64,000 nucleotides of DNA, from NCBI RefSeq assembly GCF_034439435.1, contig NZ_JAPCKJ010000007.1, positions 62,001 through 126,000 on the forward strand, in the 5' to 3' direction. Every line of letters begins with the position of its first letter. The stretch's first letter is position 1. This document shows, piece after piece, positions 1-8,162 of the stretch. This stretch comes from Sarcina sp034439435. GTDB taxonomy: Bacteria > Bacillota > Clostridia > Clostridiales > Clostridiaceae. Below the pieces are notes generated by a model. The model did no database searches and was not told the DNA's origin. It saw only the letters and a program-made list of their open reading frames with translations. A program made the position numbers and the translations under genes.

Positions 1-1
1 C

Positions 2-178
2 AATATTTTAATAAATGATTTGTTAAAAACTCTTACTGAAAAAGAAAAGAAAGTAATACAATATAAGTTTATTAAAGGAAGAAGTGATGTAGAAATAGGA
101 GAAATGTTAGATATATCTAGACAAGCTGTGAATAAGACTAAAAATAGAGCTTTAAAAAAGCTTAAAGATGTTATTTAG
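2..178 (+). CDS. TcdR/UviA-type alternative sigma factor, C-terminal part (5' end outside window)
   Basis: The first 58 codons visible encode the end of a sigma-70 region 4 helix-turn-helix. The readable core is TLTEKEKKVIQYKF, then SDVEIGEMLDISRQAVNK, then a basic tail rich in KNRALKKLK. The SRQAVNK recognition helix and the short basic C-terminus match the clostridial group 5 sigma factors (TcdR, BotR, TetR, UviA) that drive toxin and bacteriocin genes; this assignment is from memory of the family. The gene starts before the window. A terminator follows, then two promoter-like sites and a large toxin gene, so the sigma factor probably switches on its neighbour. A phage or ECF-like sigma with similar region 4 is the alternative. 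Confidence 0.75.
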   Translation, partial: NILINDLLKTLTEKEKKVIQYKFIKGRSDVEIGEMLDISRQAVNKTKNRALKKLKDVI

Positions 179-253
179 TTTTATTATACAAAAAATTAAA
201 ATTAAACTTAATTGATTGAAAGTAGGTTATAAGTAGATTTAGAAATAAATTAT

Positions 254-286
254 AAAAAGTCGATATGAAAATATCGGCTTTTTTTA
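254..286 (+). terminator. Intrinsic terminator after the sigma factor gene
   Basis: A hairpin with arms CGATAT (261-266) and ATATCG (271-276) around a GAAA loop is extended by G:U, G:C and A:T pairs and runs into a T-rich tract. Confidence 0.75.
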
Positions 287-295
287 TTTTTTAGG

Positions 296-323
296 GTTAC
301 ATTTTTAAATAAAATTACTTCTT
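296..323 (+). promoter_or_regulatory. Candidate promoter 1 for the adjacent TcdR/UviA-type sigma factor
   Basis: GTTACA (296-301), 16 bases, then CTTCTT (318-323). It lies just upstream of the small ORF at 375. The whole block is repeated at 445-472 with the same spacing. The pattern resembles the TTTACA / CTnTTT elements recalled for TcdR, BotR and UviA promoters and is unlike a sigma-A promoter. Functional assignment is inference. Confidence 0.5.
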
Positions 324-374
324 TATTTATGAAAGCTAATTTTAGAAGCTAATTTGAAGGAGGTGAAATACTAA

Positions 375-404
375 ATGGATTTAATACTGAGAATGTTATT
401 TTGA
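375..404 (+). pseudogene. Possible holin (UviB/BhlA/TcdE-like) start, truncated
   Basis: A very strong ribosome binding site (GGAGGTG, 359-365) precedes an ATG at 375, but the frame closes after nine residues, MDLILRMLF. The peptide resembles the first residues of small holins of the UviB/BhlA type, and dropping one T of the TTTT run would extend the frame only briefly. The position between a TcdR/UviA-type sigma factor and a large toxin lacking a signal peptide is where a holin sits in the tcd and uvi loci. Nine residues cannot prove homology; it could also be a leader peptide. Confidence 0.3.
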
Positions 405-444
405 AGTTTAAATCACAAGTTAGCAAAAAAAATTATTTTGTAGG

Positions 445-472
445 GTTACAAAATAAAAGAAAATTACTTTTT
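445..472 (+). promoter_or_regulatory. Candidate promoter 2 for the toxin gene
   Basis: GTTACA (445-450), 16 bases, CTTTTT (467-472). It is a near copy of the site at 296-323, including the preceding TAGG. It lies about 135 bases upstream of the toxin start at 608. Confidence 0.5.
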
Positions 473-543
473 ATATTATGTAAGACAAATTCAAGCTTGA
501 TTTTTGTAAAAACAATAAACAAAAGATAAAAAATTATAAGAAC

Positions 544-571
544 AAAAGATAAAAGATAAAAGATAAAAGAT
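544..571 (+). repeat. Four tandem copies of a 7-mer
   Basis: AAAAGAT is repeated four times exactly in the leader just upstream of the toxin ribosome binding site. Copy number could vary by slippage and change the promoter-to-start distance. Confidence 0.8.
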
Positions 572-607
572 AAAAAGCAAAAGAATAAATGAAAAGAGGG
601 GCTTAAA

Positions 608-3301
608 ATGGCAAATAATATAATTCCAAATGTTGGTTCAGGAGATTTAGTAGGAAGTACCCCTACATTTCCAACAAATGCAGTAGTAAGAGGAGATTTC
701 TTATATTTAAGAGATGTTAATGGAAATCAAATTCCAGGTAGAACAGTAAGTGATGGAGATGAGATTACTGTTTTATTTATAAGTAATGAAAAAAATATAG
801 TGTTAGTTCAATATCCAACAGGTTCAGGATATAGACAAGGATATGTAACTAATGCAACAAGCATAATAAAATACAAAGATGATTATTCATGGGTAAATGG
901 TTCAACACCTGAGCCAGTATATGACTTTGATAAAACAACTCAAATAGGAACATTAGATCCAAGAGAAAGAGCAGTAGTTCTTTATAAAGTAGGTGGTATG
1001 ACATATGTTGCTTACGATACAGGAAAAGGTAAACTTACAAAGTCAGGATTAGTTCATTATGAAGGTTCAGGAAGTTCTACTGGAGGTGGCAGCTTTAATG
1101 GAGTAGCACCAGGAGAAGTTGTACCAGGTGGATTCACATATGATAACAATGCAGAAGTAGTTGGAGATGAGCTATATCTTAGAGATGCAAATGGTAACTT
1201 AATACCAGGTAGAAGTGTAAGTGTAGGAGATAAGATAACAGTTTTAGATGTAGGATATACTAAACAATTAGCATTAGTACAATATCCAGCTGGAAATGTA
1301 GTAAGACAAGGTTATGTAACAAATGCAACTAACTTAATAAGATACTTTAATCAATATTCATGGCACAATGGAAGTACACCAGAAGAAGTATTAGATGAAA
1401 ATGGTGGACACTTAGGATCATTAAATCCATATGAAGCAGCAACACCATTATATGAGAAAAATGGAATGAAACATGTTGTATATGATACAGATAAAGGACC
1501 TAACACAAAATCAGGGTATGTAAAGTATGAAGGATCAGCAGCTACTAGAGTAGACATACCTTATCCTAGCATAACAAATGCACAAAAAATAGTATATGGA
1601 ACAAGTGGTAGAGGTAGAGAGTTGGCAGCTTATAAGGTTGGTAATGGCTCAAATTCATTAGTATTTGTATGTGCAATACATGGATGGGAAGATAATTGGC
1701 CAGCAGATGGTATTGAATTAACTAGAATAGGTAATGGGCTTATAGAGCATTTCCAAAATGCATCAACAAATAACTGGTCACTATATATAATTCCAGTAGC
1801 AAATCCAGATGGATTATCAGAAGGTTTTACTAATAATGGACCAGGAAGATGTACTATAGTAGGCGCAGTAGATTGTAATAGAGATTTCCCATTAGGATTT
1901 TCAAAAGGTGGAGTACCAAGATACCATTCAGGAAATGAACCATTAAGTGTACCAGAGTCAAGAGGGTTACGTAACTTTATTCAAGGTATTAAAAATAGAA
2001 CATCAGGAGAAATGTGTGTAATAGACTTACACGGATGGGAAGGCGCAGCAATAGGAAATCCAGAGATAGGTCAGTATTTTAGAAATCAATTTGGATTTGA
2101 ACAAAGATATGGATATGGTGATGATAGAGGATTCATGATAGGATGGGCAAAATCCATAGGAGCAAAAGCAGCCTTAATAGAATTACCAGGATCAACTAAG
2201 AGTCATAGTGATGTAGTTAATGGAAGATATCTACAAAAAATAACAAATGCAGTAACAAACCTAATCGGTGGTTCTGGTGGTAGTTCATCAGGTGGAAGCG
2301 ATATAGATGATTTAGCACCTAATAAAACAGAAGTGTATGCTAAAGGTATGGTAACTGGTATTGAAACATCACTTAATGTAAGAAAGGGACCAGGAACAAA
2401 TTATGAAGTAATTGGAAGTTTAAAAGATGGAGATGTAGTACAATTAGTCAATAATGGAGTTGTTTGGTTTAAAATAAAATATGGTTCTGGATATGGTTAT
2501 GTACATTCAGATTATATAATAAAATTAAACTCTGGAAATGAAGATGCTAGATTTAATGTGGAACCAAATGAATTATTTGGAATAATTACATCTAATATAA
2601 ACGGATATGATATACGTTTTAGATGGCAGTATATATCAGGTAAATATATGTTAATGCCTATTTATGAGGATTTAGAAAAATATCATCATGCATATGCAGT
2701 AAATCCTATAATAAATAAAATTTTATCATTTGGAATAGGTTTTGTTCCAGGAGTTGGGCTTGCAAAAGAGGTAGTTGATTTTATAGTTGGAAAAGATATA
2801 ATAACAGGTGAAGAAATTAGTAGGGGAACATCATTAATACTTAATTTAAGTTCAGTAATTTTTCATAATTCATTTAGAGATACTGATGGAATAATATCAA
2901 CATTAAAACAAGCTTCTAGAAAAACAATAAAATTAGATCCAGAAAGAATTAGGTTTAGTCAATCATCTGTAAATGGAGCTGGAGAAATAATTGAAAGTAT
3001 GAAGAAAAATGGATGGAAAGGTGATCCTATTGATGTTATAAAAATGGAAGATGGAAAATTAACTACGATAGATAATACTAGAGTTGTTGCAGCTAGAAAA
3101 ACTAAAACTAATGTTTTAGCTAATATACATGAAGAAACTGAAGAATTAGTAGATAAAGAGATGATTGAAAGATTTACTGTTAAAGATAAAGTGCCAAAAA
3201 CTTGGGGAGATGCAATAAGATTTAGAATTGGTAAGCAAAATAAAAAATTTAGAGAGAATAACCCATTAGGAAATTATGAAATTGAAAGGATTGGTATGTA
3301 A
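608..3301 (+). CDS. Polymorphic toxin: SH3-like repeats, M14 zinc peptidase, SH3b, pre-toxin TG, ParB-like C-terminal domain
   Basis: This 897-residue protein has a modular toxin layout. Residues 1-160 and 165-320 are two copies of an SH3-like unit (each has LYLRD, a GxSV/GRTV turn and RQGYVTNAT). Residues 325-555 are an M14-type metallopeptidase: HGWE gives zinc ligands His358 and Glu361, DLHGWEG gives His475, and LIELPGS gives the catalytic Glu525. Residues 570-645 form an SH3b domain (LNVRKGPG). Residues 700-745 carry GVGLAKEVVDFIVGKDIITGEE, typical of a pre-toxin TG linker. The last 120 residues resemble a ParB/Srx-like toxin domain. There is no signal peptide or membrane segment. The peptidase and SH3 parts would bind and cut peptidoglycan, and the tail would be the effector. 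The tail's activity is uncertain. An immunity-type gene begins one base after the stop. Confidence 0.8.
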   Translation: MANNIIPNVGSGDLVGSTPTFPTNAVVRGDFLYLRDVNGNQIPGRTVSDGDEITVLFISNEKNIVLVQYPTGSGYRQGYVTNATSIIKYKDDYSWVNGSTPEPVYDFDKTTQIGTLDPRERAVVLYKVGGMTYVAYDTGKGKLTKSGLVHYEGSGSSTGGGSFNGVAPGEVVPGGFTYDNNAEVVGDELYLRDANGNLIPGRSVSVGDKITVLDVGYTKQLALVQYPAGNVVRQGYVTNATNLIRYFNQYSWHNGSTPEEVLDENGGHLGSLNPYEAATPLYEKNGMKHVVYDTDKGPNTKSGYVKYEGSAATRVDIPYPSITNAQKIVYGTSGRGRELAAYKVGNGSNSLVFVCAIHGWEDNWPADGIELTRIGNGLIEHFQNASTNNWSLYIIPVANPDGLSEGFTNNGPGRCTIVGAVDCNRDFPLGFSKGGVPRYHSGNEPLSVPESRGLRNFIQGIKNRTSGEMCVIDLHGWEGAAIGNPEIGQYFRNQFGFEQRYGYGDDRGFMIGWAKSIGAKAALIELPGSTKSHSDVVNGRYLQKITNAVTNLIGGSGGSSSGGSDIDDLAPNKTEVYAKGMVTGIETSLNVRKGPGTNYEVIGSLKDGDVVQLVNNGVVWFKIKYGSGYGYVHSDYIIKLNSGNEDARFNVEPNELFGIITSNINGYDIRFRWQYISGKYMLMPIYEDLEKYHHAYAVNPIINKILSFGIGFVPGVGLAKEVVDFIVGKDIITGEEISRGTSLILNLSSVIFHNSFRDTDGIISTLKQASRKTIKLDPERIRFSQSSVNGAGEIIESMKKNGWKGDPIDVIKMEDGKLTTIDNTRVVAARKTKTNVLANIHEETEELVDKEMIERFTVKDKVPKTWGDAIRFRIGKQNKKFRENNPLGNYEIERIGM

Positions 3302-3302
3302 A

Positions 3303-3674
3303 ATGAACATAAAAGATTTAGAAAAAAATATAGATTATAAAGAGTTTAGCTATCCAAAGGAATTTATTAAAATTTTAGAACTTAATTTAATAGATTTTGA
3401 TGTATGGTATATACTTAGTGGAGATGAATTCTTAAATAAGTTAAATGGATTAAAGAAAAGATATCCAAAAAGAAAATTAATACCATTTGCTAAAAGAGCT
3501 GATAATGATGATGTAGCATGTTTTGAAGTTGGTGATATTGAAGGACAAGTTCAATTAATACATGACTTCGCATCAGAAGGATTTGAGCAAGTATCAATAT
3601 ATAATAATTTTTGGTTATGGTTTAAAGATGCTATAGACGAATTAATAGAATTTAATAAGATTGAATTAGAATAA
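3303..3674 (+). CDS. SMI1/KNR4 (SUKH)-type immunity protein
   Basis: This 123-residue acidic cytoplasmic protein starts one base after the toxin stop codon, so the two are translationally coupled. The central segment YPKRKLIPFAKRADNDDVAC followed by a FE..GQV.LIHDFASEGFE pattern matches the SMI1/KNR4 superfamily, whose bacterial members commonly act as immunity proteins to polymorphic toxins. It lacks a signal peptide, which fits neutralising the toxin in the producing cell or its siblings. An upstream in-frame start inside the toxin gene exists at 3276, but the ATG at 3303 follows the toxin stop and is the natural start. Binding to this particular toxin tail is inferred from position. Confidence 0.75.
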   Translation: MNIKDLEKNIDYKEFSYPKEFIKILELNLIDFDVWYILSGDEFLNKLNGLKKRYPKRKLIPFAKRADNDDVACFEVGDIEGQVQLIHDFASEGFEQVSIYNNFWLWFKDAIDELIEFNKIELE

Positions 3675-3675
3675 G

Positions 3676-4233
3676 ATGATTTTTATGGATTATGAAAAAG
3701 TAAGTAAAATCATTTCATATATTTTAAGACATAAAGCTATTGAATATGATTTAATAGTTGATGAATTTGGGTGGGTAGAATTAAAGGAATTAATTTCTAT
3801 TTTAAATTTAATTAATCCTGAAAAAATAACTGAGAATGAAATTAAACATATAATTAAAACTTCAGATAAAAAAAGGTTTGAAGTAGCCAATGATAAGATA
3901 AGAGCAGTATATGGACATTCGTTTATAAAAAAAATAAAGAAAGATAAAAGTAAACCACCTGAATATTTATTTCATGGAACAAGTAATAAGGCAATTAATA
4001 ATATATTTAAATTTGGTTTAAAATCTATGCAGAGACAATATGTGCATTTAACAACTAATATTAATGAGGCATATGAAGTAGGATTAAGATATGATAAGAA
4101 ACCAGTAATACTGAAGATAAATTCATTAGCTGCTTGGAATGATGGAATTGATTTTTATATAGGAAAAGATAATGTATGGTTATCTAATTATATAGATTCA
4201 AAATATATTGAAATACTAGATATAAATAAATAA
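3676..4233 (+). CDS. RNA 2'-phosphotransferase, KptA/Tpt1 family
   Basis: This 185-residue protein begins one base after the immunity gene. Family motifs are present in order: ISYILRHK (Arg-His pair), DEFGWVELKELI in the N-terminal winged helix, RAVYGHS, LFHGT (NAD site) and QRQYVHLT with the second Arg. Tpt1/KptA enzymes use NAD to remove an RNA 2'-phosphate; the bacterial substrate is not settled. ATG at 3676 couples it to the upstream stop, while Met4 (3685) gives the more usual family N-terminus MDYEKVSK. A second copy lies at 42336-42887 and a 5' fragment at 30072-30125. Its place in a toxin-immunity operon suggests repair or protection, but that is inference. Confidence 0.85.
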   Translation: MIFMDYEKVSKIISYILRHKAIEYDLIVDEFGWVELKELISILNLINPEKITENEIKHIIKTSDKKRFEVANDKIRAVYGHSFIKKIKKDKSKPPEYLFHGTSNKAINNIFKFGLKSMQRQYVHLTTNINEAYEVGLRYDKKPVILKINSLAAWNDGIDFYIGKDNVWLSNYIDSKYIEILDINK

Positions 4234-4240
4234 TTTTTAA

Positions 4241-4294
4241 AATAAAGAGTAGTTAAAAATTTTATTAAAATTTATAAACTACTCTTTATTTTAT
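4241..4294 (+). terminator. Terminator of the toxin-immunity-kptA operon
   Basis: A 14-bp perfect stem, arms 4241-4254 and 4277-4290 (AATAAAGAGTAGTT and its complement), is followed by a short T-rich run. Confidence 0.8.
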
Positions 4295-4445
4295 ACCAGA
4301 AAAAAATTAATGGAACAAAAAAGAAGTTTAATAAAAAACAGCACTTAAATATCTTATCGGCTATTTCCTTTGATGGGTATTTAGTAAATTCTTTTAAAAA
4401 GTTATTATTCAAAAAATCAGTCCTTTTGACATTTTTATGATATAT

Positions 4446-4725
4446 TTAATATATATAGATATAATTGTATTTTAAAGTAAGAAAGAATTTTAATAAAATT
4501 AAATATAGAAATATATTAAATATGTTATTTATATATGTAGAATTATTTTCCGGAAGAGCTAAATAGTATTTTGTAATTAAATAATTAGGATAATATTTAG
4601 TATATTCAACATTTACCTTAAAATTATTATAATCAGCTTCGCATGGGATATTAACTGTTTCAATATTTTAAGTTGAACAAGAAATAAATAAAAAACTAGA
4701 TATAGAAATAATAAATATAGTTTTT
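4446..4725 (-). pseudogene. Remnant of a small lipoprotein-like gene
   Basis: On the minus strand a lipoprotein-like signal (TIFIISISSFLFISCST) is followed by an in-frame TAA (4668-4670). The same frame then continues for about 70 residues (VNIPCEADYNNFKVNVEY onwards) to a stop at 4446-4448. No start codon remains in frame. This reads as a decayed secreted protein gene. No family was recognised. Confidence 0.35.
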
Positions 4726-4903
4726 TAAAATTTAAATTATTTTTTAGGTTGTAATAGTTAAGAGTTAGATAGATAAGTCATTTAATACAGTATGTTAGTA
4801 GAGTAATGTAAAATTGAGCTTCTAGAGTTACATGGTATTTTTTTGATAAAACTAAGACTAATACACATAGTGGTAAAAGCTATTGGATTAAATTATAAAA
4901 ATG

Positions 4904-5290
4904 TTAATAACATACTGCAAATCTACAACTAAGTAATAACATGCCTAAAGTAATAATCAAATCTTGGTTCAAATTTAGTTTAGATAAAAGCAGGCCTAAT
5001 ACACTACCAATAACTATTAAATCATATTTAGGGGAATGTCTTAAAATTTTACTTTGATAACTTTTATAAGTATAAAACTTTTTCATATGATTTATTGATA
5101 GAATAATTATTAAAATATATATTATTGTGAATAAAATAGATAAATTAATAAAATTAGCTGTAGAAAGCATTTCATTTAATTTACATAAACCAGCTAAAAA
5201 TAAAAATAGTGAAAAAGATGACATTGAGATAGCAGTGTACAAATCTATGAAACTATATAGTTTTTTCATAAATAATATTAAATTTATCAA
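4904..5290 (-). CDS. Small predicted membrane protein, unknown
   Basis: This open frame of 128 codons has four hydrophobic segments, a basic loop between the second and third (HMKKFYTYKSYQSK) and no recognised domain. No good ribosome binding site precedes either the first ATG or Met8 (MKKLYSFIDLY). It sits among decayed genes in very AT-rich DNA, where hydrophobic frames arise by chance. It may be a remnant or spurious. The flanking stretches 4726-4903 and 5291-5650 show nothing else coding. Confidence 0.35.
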   Translation of the reverse strand: MINLILFMKKLYSFIDLYTAISMSSFSLFLFLAGLCKLNEMLSTANFINLSILFTIIYILIIILSINHMKKFYTYKSYQSKILRHSPKYDLIVIGSVLGLLLSKLNLNQDLIITLGMLLLSCRFAVCY

Positions 5291-5716
5291 AAAAAAATAT
5301 TAAATATGGCTATATAAAAATATTAAAGTTATGTATAAATAAAATAAATATAAAAAAAGTCTACAAAAAAAATTACTGCTAATATAAGTGGACGATTAGA
5401 CTCTAAATCTTTTTCTTTAACCATAAAATCATTAACTCATTTCATATAAAGTTATAAAATATTTTAACATATATGTATAAAAATATAAATTATTTATAAA
5501 TAAAATTTAGAAAATCCAATGTATATATTAATTTACTTATTATAATAAATAGAATTTATATTATGATATTCATTCAAAATCTCTAATATAATTAGTATAA
5601 TTACTTTATAATAGTTATTTTAAGTAATAAAGTGGGATAAATTTGTGATATTAATAGAGGGGTTATGTGTAGTATTAAATTTAATAAGTCTAATATTATG
5701 TATAAAATTAAAATGA

Positions 5717-6592
5717 TTAGTTGAAAAAGGAGAATATATTGGGGGAAATTATGAAGTTAGGACAATAATAATAGGTCCAGTAGGAACATTAATTCTTTTA
5801 ATTATCTGTATTTTAGCTAATCAAACAATGCTTATATTATTTTTCGTGTTATTTGAAGTTATACAAGTAATTGCATTAAGTCGAAAAGTTTTTGAAGTTG
5901 AGTTTTTAGCAAAAGATAGAAGAAAGTACATAGATATAAATAAGTTGATTTTTAAGGATATAAATAACAATCAAAGTTCTTATGTTAATATGTCAAAGGA
6001 ATTTATCAATGCAGTAAATTCTAATGATATTAGTGAAAGTTTAGATGAATACAAATATAAGTATAAGCTAAAAGATATTCAAATGAATTATTTATTAGAA
6101 TCCGTAGTCTGTGAATCTAATAGTATATATACTAAGTATAATTCTTATAGTTATATTGATGATGAACTAAATTTACTAGAAATAAATAGTAGTATTACAA
6201 AAAAATCAATATAAGGGGATTTAAATTTAGAAATATAGCAATATTAAATGAATATTAGATTATTGAAAAAGTTAGAAATATAAATGAAATTTCTGAAGAT
6301 AGTAAATTAGAAAGTAGTGCTTATTTTTTATTAATAAATTATTTTAAATTAAAAGAATATACTACAAAGTTAGATGAAAATAACTATATTGAATATAGTA
6401 AGGATAATTCAGAATTATTTAATACATATTTTAATGTGTTGGATAGGTATATCAATAGTTTAGAGAGTCAAGATATAAAAATTTCTTTAAAAGCTATTGA
6501 GTAGGGAATCTCTATAGATACTATTAGCAATATAACTGGAGTATCATTATTAAAATTAAAGAAATTTAAGGATGATGAACTAGATAATAAAT
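5717..6592 (+). pseudogene. Decayed gene with C-terminal helix-turn-helix-like segment
   Basis: One reading frame is open from 5717 to 6214 and starts with a two-segment membrane stretch (VRTIIIGPVGTLILLIICIL, then ILFFVLFEVIQVIALS). The reading then shifts; another frame from about 6252 continues through an in-frame TAG near 6502 and ends in GISIDTISNITGVSLLKLKK, which looks like a helix-turn-helix. Frameshift plus stop indicate a pseudogene. A further short coding-like stretch (6681-6810, containing HIINVGIIVARELVNEVKK) is also broken. The parent family was not identified. Confidence 0.45.
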
Positions 6593-6897
6593 AAAAATAT
6601 ATTGCTTAAATTAATAATAATGATTTACTTTTTTATGACATAAGTAATTAGAGTTTTTGTATTAATATATTAAAGGAATTTATTAATACAATAAATTTTA
6701 ATAGAATACACATTATTAACGTTGGGATTATTGTAGCTAGAGAATTAGTAAATGAAGTAAAGAAGATAAAAGAATATAAATTAACTAATTTATATAGTAA
6801 TAGTAAATAATTTATAGCTAAAAATGTTATAGATAAAATTAAAATAATTTAACTTATATACTGGGTTATTTATTACTACAATAGGAGTTGTATTAAC

Positions 6898-7425
6898 ATG
6901 AGAATAAAATATAAAAATAGTATAGATGATTTTATAAAATGGGGTATGTATTTATTCAAAAAAGATTTATCTATCCAGAAAAGAATAAATTTACTGCGTA
7001 TAATAATTCCTATTATTATTGTTTTTACATTTACTTTGGTTGTTTTAATTGATAAAAGTCATAAAATAGATAGTACATCTTTGATAGTTTGCATAACAAT
7101 AATTTTATTATGGGTTGTTTTTTACCCAAAAATTATAGAATTTAGATATAATACTCAACTAAAAAGAACCTTTAGTAAATCAAAACGTATTTGTTCTGAA
7201 AAAATTTTAATAATAGATCAATATGGAATTAGAAATGAAAGTAAAGATGGATTTGCGAAATTTTCATGGAATGAAATAGAGAAAGTAGAGGATGTAGATA
7301 CTCATATATATGTATATGTTGATGATTTAAGCGCAATAATTATTCCTAGTGGTGCATTTGAAAATGAAGAAGAAAGAAAAGAATTATTAAAACTTATAAA
7401 CGAAAAGATAAAAAATTTAAAGTAA
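6898..7425 (+). CDS. YcxB-like membrane protein
   Basis: This 175-residue protein has an N-terminal amphipathic region, two transmembrane segments (about 32-52 and 60-78) and a cytoplasmic C-terminal domain with ILIIDQYGIRNES, FSWNEIEKVED and IIIPSGAF, the pattern of the YcxB-like family (DUF/PH-like). The family has no settled function. A good GGAG ribosome binding site stands before the ATG. It is the first intact gene after the decayed region. Sequence homologous to the tail of the toxin at 608 begins exactly at its stop codon, so it may have travelled with a toxin cassette, possibly as a membrane immunity protein. That role is speculation. Confidence 0.65.
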   Translation: MRIKYKNSIDDFIKWGMYLFKKDLSIQKRINLLRIIIPIIIVFTFTLVVLIDKSHKIDSTSLIVCITIILLWVVFYPKIIEFRYNTQLKRTFSKSKRICSEKILIIDQYGIRNESKDGFAKFSWNEIEKVEDVDTHIYVYVDDLSAIIIPSGAFENEEERKELLKLINEKIKNLK

Positions 7426-7469
7426 ACAACTTATTAGGAAGTTATGAAATCAAACAAATTGACAATTAG
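7425..7469 (+). pseudogene. Orphan remnant of a toxin C-terminal tail
   Basis: Reading from 7425 gives NNLLGSYEIKQIDN and a stop, matching the last residues of the toxin at 608-3301 (NNPLGNYEIERIGM) in sequence and order. It has no start and overlaps the stop of the preceding gene. This is a leftover of a second toxin cassette. Confidence 0.45.
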
Positions 7470-7504
7470 AATTCAAATTGTTAGTATGAAATGAGGTGGT
7501 TAAA

Positions 7505-7930
7505 GTGAATGAAGATACAATTTACACAAATCTTATTGCCATGATATCAAGAAATTTAATGTTTAAAGCAGATAAAAAAATAAAAAAATTAGGATTAAAC
7601 TCTCAACAAGGTAGAGTAATACAATATATTTATGAACATCAAGATGATGGATTGATTCAGAAAGATTTAGCTGATGTATTTGGAAGAACAACAGCAAGTA
7701 TAACTAGTATGCTTAAAGGATTAGAGAAAAATGGTTATATAAGAAGAGAGATACCTTCAAACAATGAAAGACAGAAAAATATTTATGTAGAACCTAAAGG
7801 AATAGAATTAATAGAGACGTTCAAGAAAATTTTTATGGAAATAGAAGAAGAGATTACTTCTTCACTAACTTATGATGAAAAAAATATGTTTTTAGATATG
7901 CTTATTAAAATTGATAATAATACAAGATAA
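7505..7930 (+). CDS. MarR-family transcriptional regulator
   Basis: The protein has about 141 residues with the MarR winged helix: LNSQQGRVIQYIYEH, QKDLADVFGRTTASITSMLK (recognition helix), EKNGYIRREIPSNNERQKN (wing). The start is GTG 7505, chosen because GAGGTGG at 7493-7499 is correctly spaced for it, while the earlier in-frame GTG at 7496 lies inside that site. It stands directly upstream of a MATE efflux gene in the same direction. Two palindromic sites of the usual MarR size lie in the intergenic gap, so it probably represses that pump. Ligand unknown. Confidence 0.9.
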   Translation: MNEDTIYTNLIAMISRNLMFKADKKIKKLGLNSQQGRVIQYIYEHQDDGLIQKDLADVFGRTTASITSMLKGLEKNGYIRREIPSNNERQKNIYVEPKGIELIETFKKIFMEIEEEITSSLTYDEKNMFLDMLIKIDNNTR

Positions 7931-7970
7931 GAATGGTGATATACGTTGAAATCACCATTCTTATTTTATT
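7931..7970 (+). terminator. Terminator after the MarR gene
   Basis: A 10-bp perfect stem GAATGGTGAT (7931-7940) / ATCACCATTC (7951-7960) is followed by TTATTTTATT. It separates the regulator from the MATE gene transcript. Confidence 0.85.
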
Positions 7971-8051
7971 TATATAATTTAATTAAGTTTAATAAAATAA
8001 TTGAACTGATGATTGACAGGTAATTATATGGAGAATATAATAAAACATAGA

Positions 8052-8143
8052 ATTCTAATTATTAGAGTTCCAATAATTAGAATGATCAAGATTATTTATT
8101 TAAAAATTTTTAAGTAAATAGTTAGAATTCTAATTATTAGAAT
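8052..8143 (+). promoter_or_regulatory. Paired palindromic operators before the MATE gene (probable MarR sites)
   Basis: ATTCTAATTATTAGAAT at 8127-8143 is a perfect palindrome with 8-base arms around one central base. A related double site at 8052-8083 starts with ATTCTAATTATTAGAGT and ends with AATAATTAGAAT. The two lie about 75 bp apart, just upstream of the MATE start at 8163. Confidence 0.7.
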
Positions 8144-8162
8144 ATTTATTAAGGAGGTTAAG

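Noticed and set aside
544..571. Tandem 7-mer considered as a CRISPR or other array
   Set aside because: The units are contiguous without spacers and far too short. It is a simple tandem repeat.
1351..1557. Minus-strand open frame of 68 codons inside the toxin gene
   Set aside because: No ribosome site, and it mirrors a well-supported multi-domain gene. Similar antisense frames in cinA, arcB, arcC, pfoR and others were dropped for the same reason.
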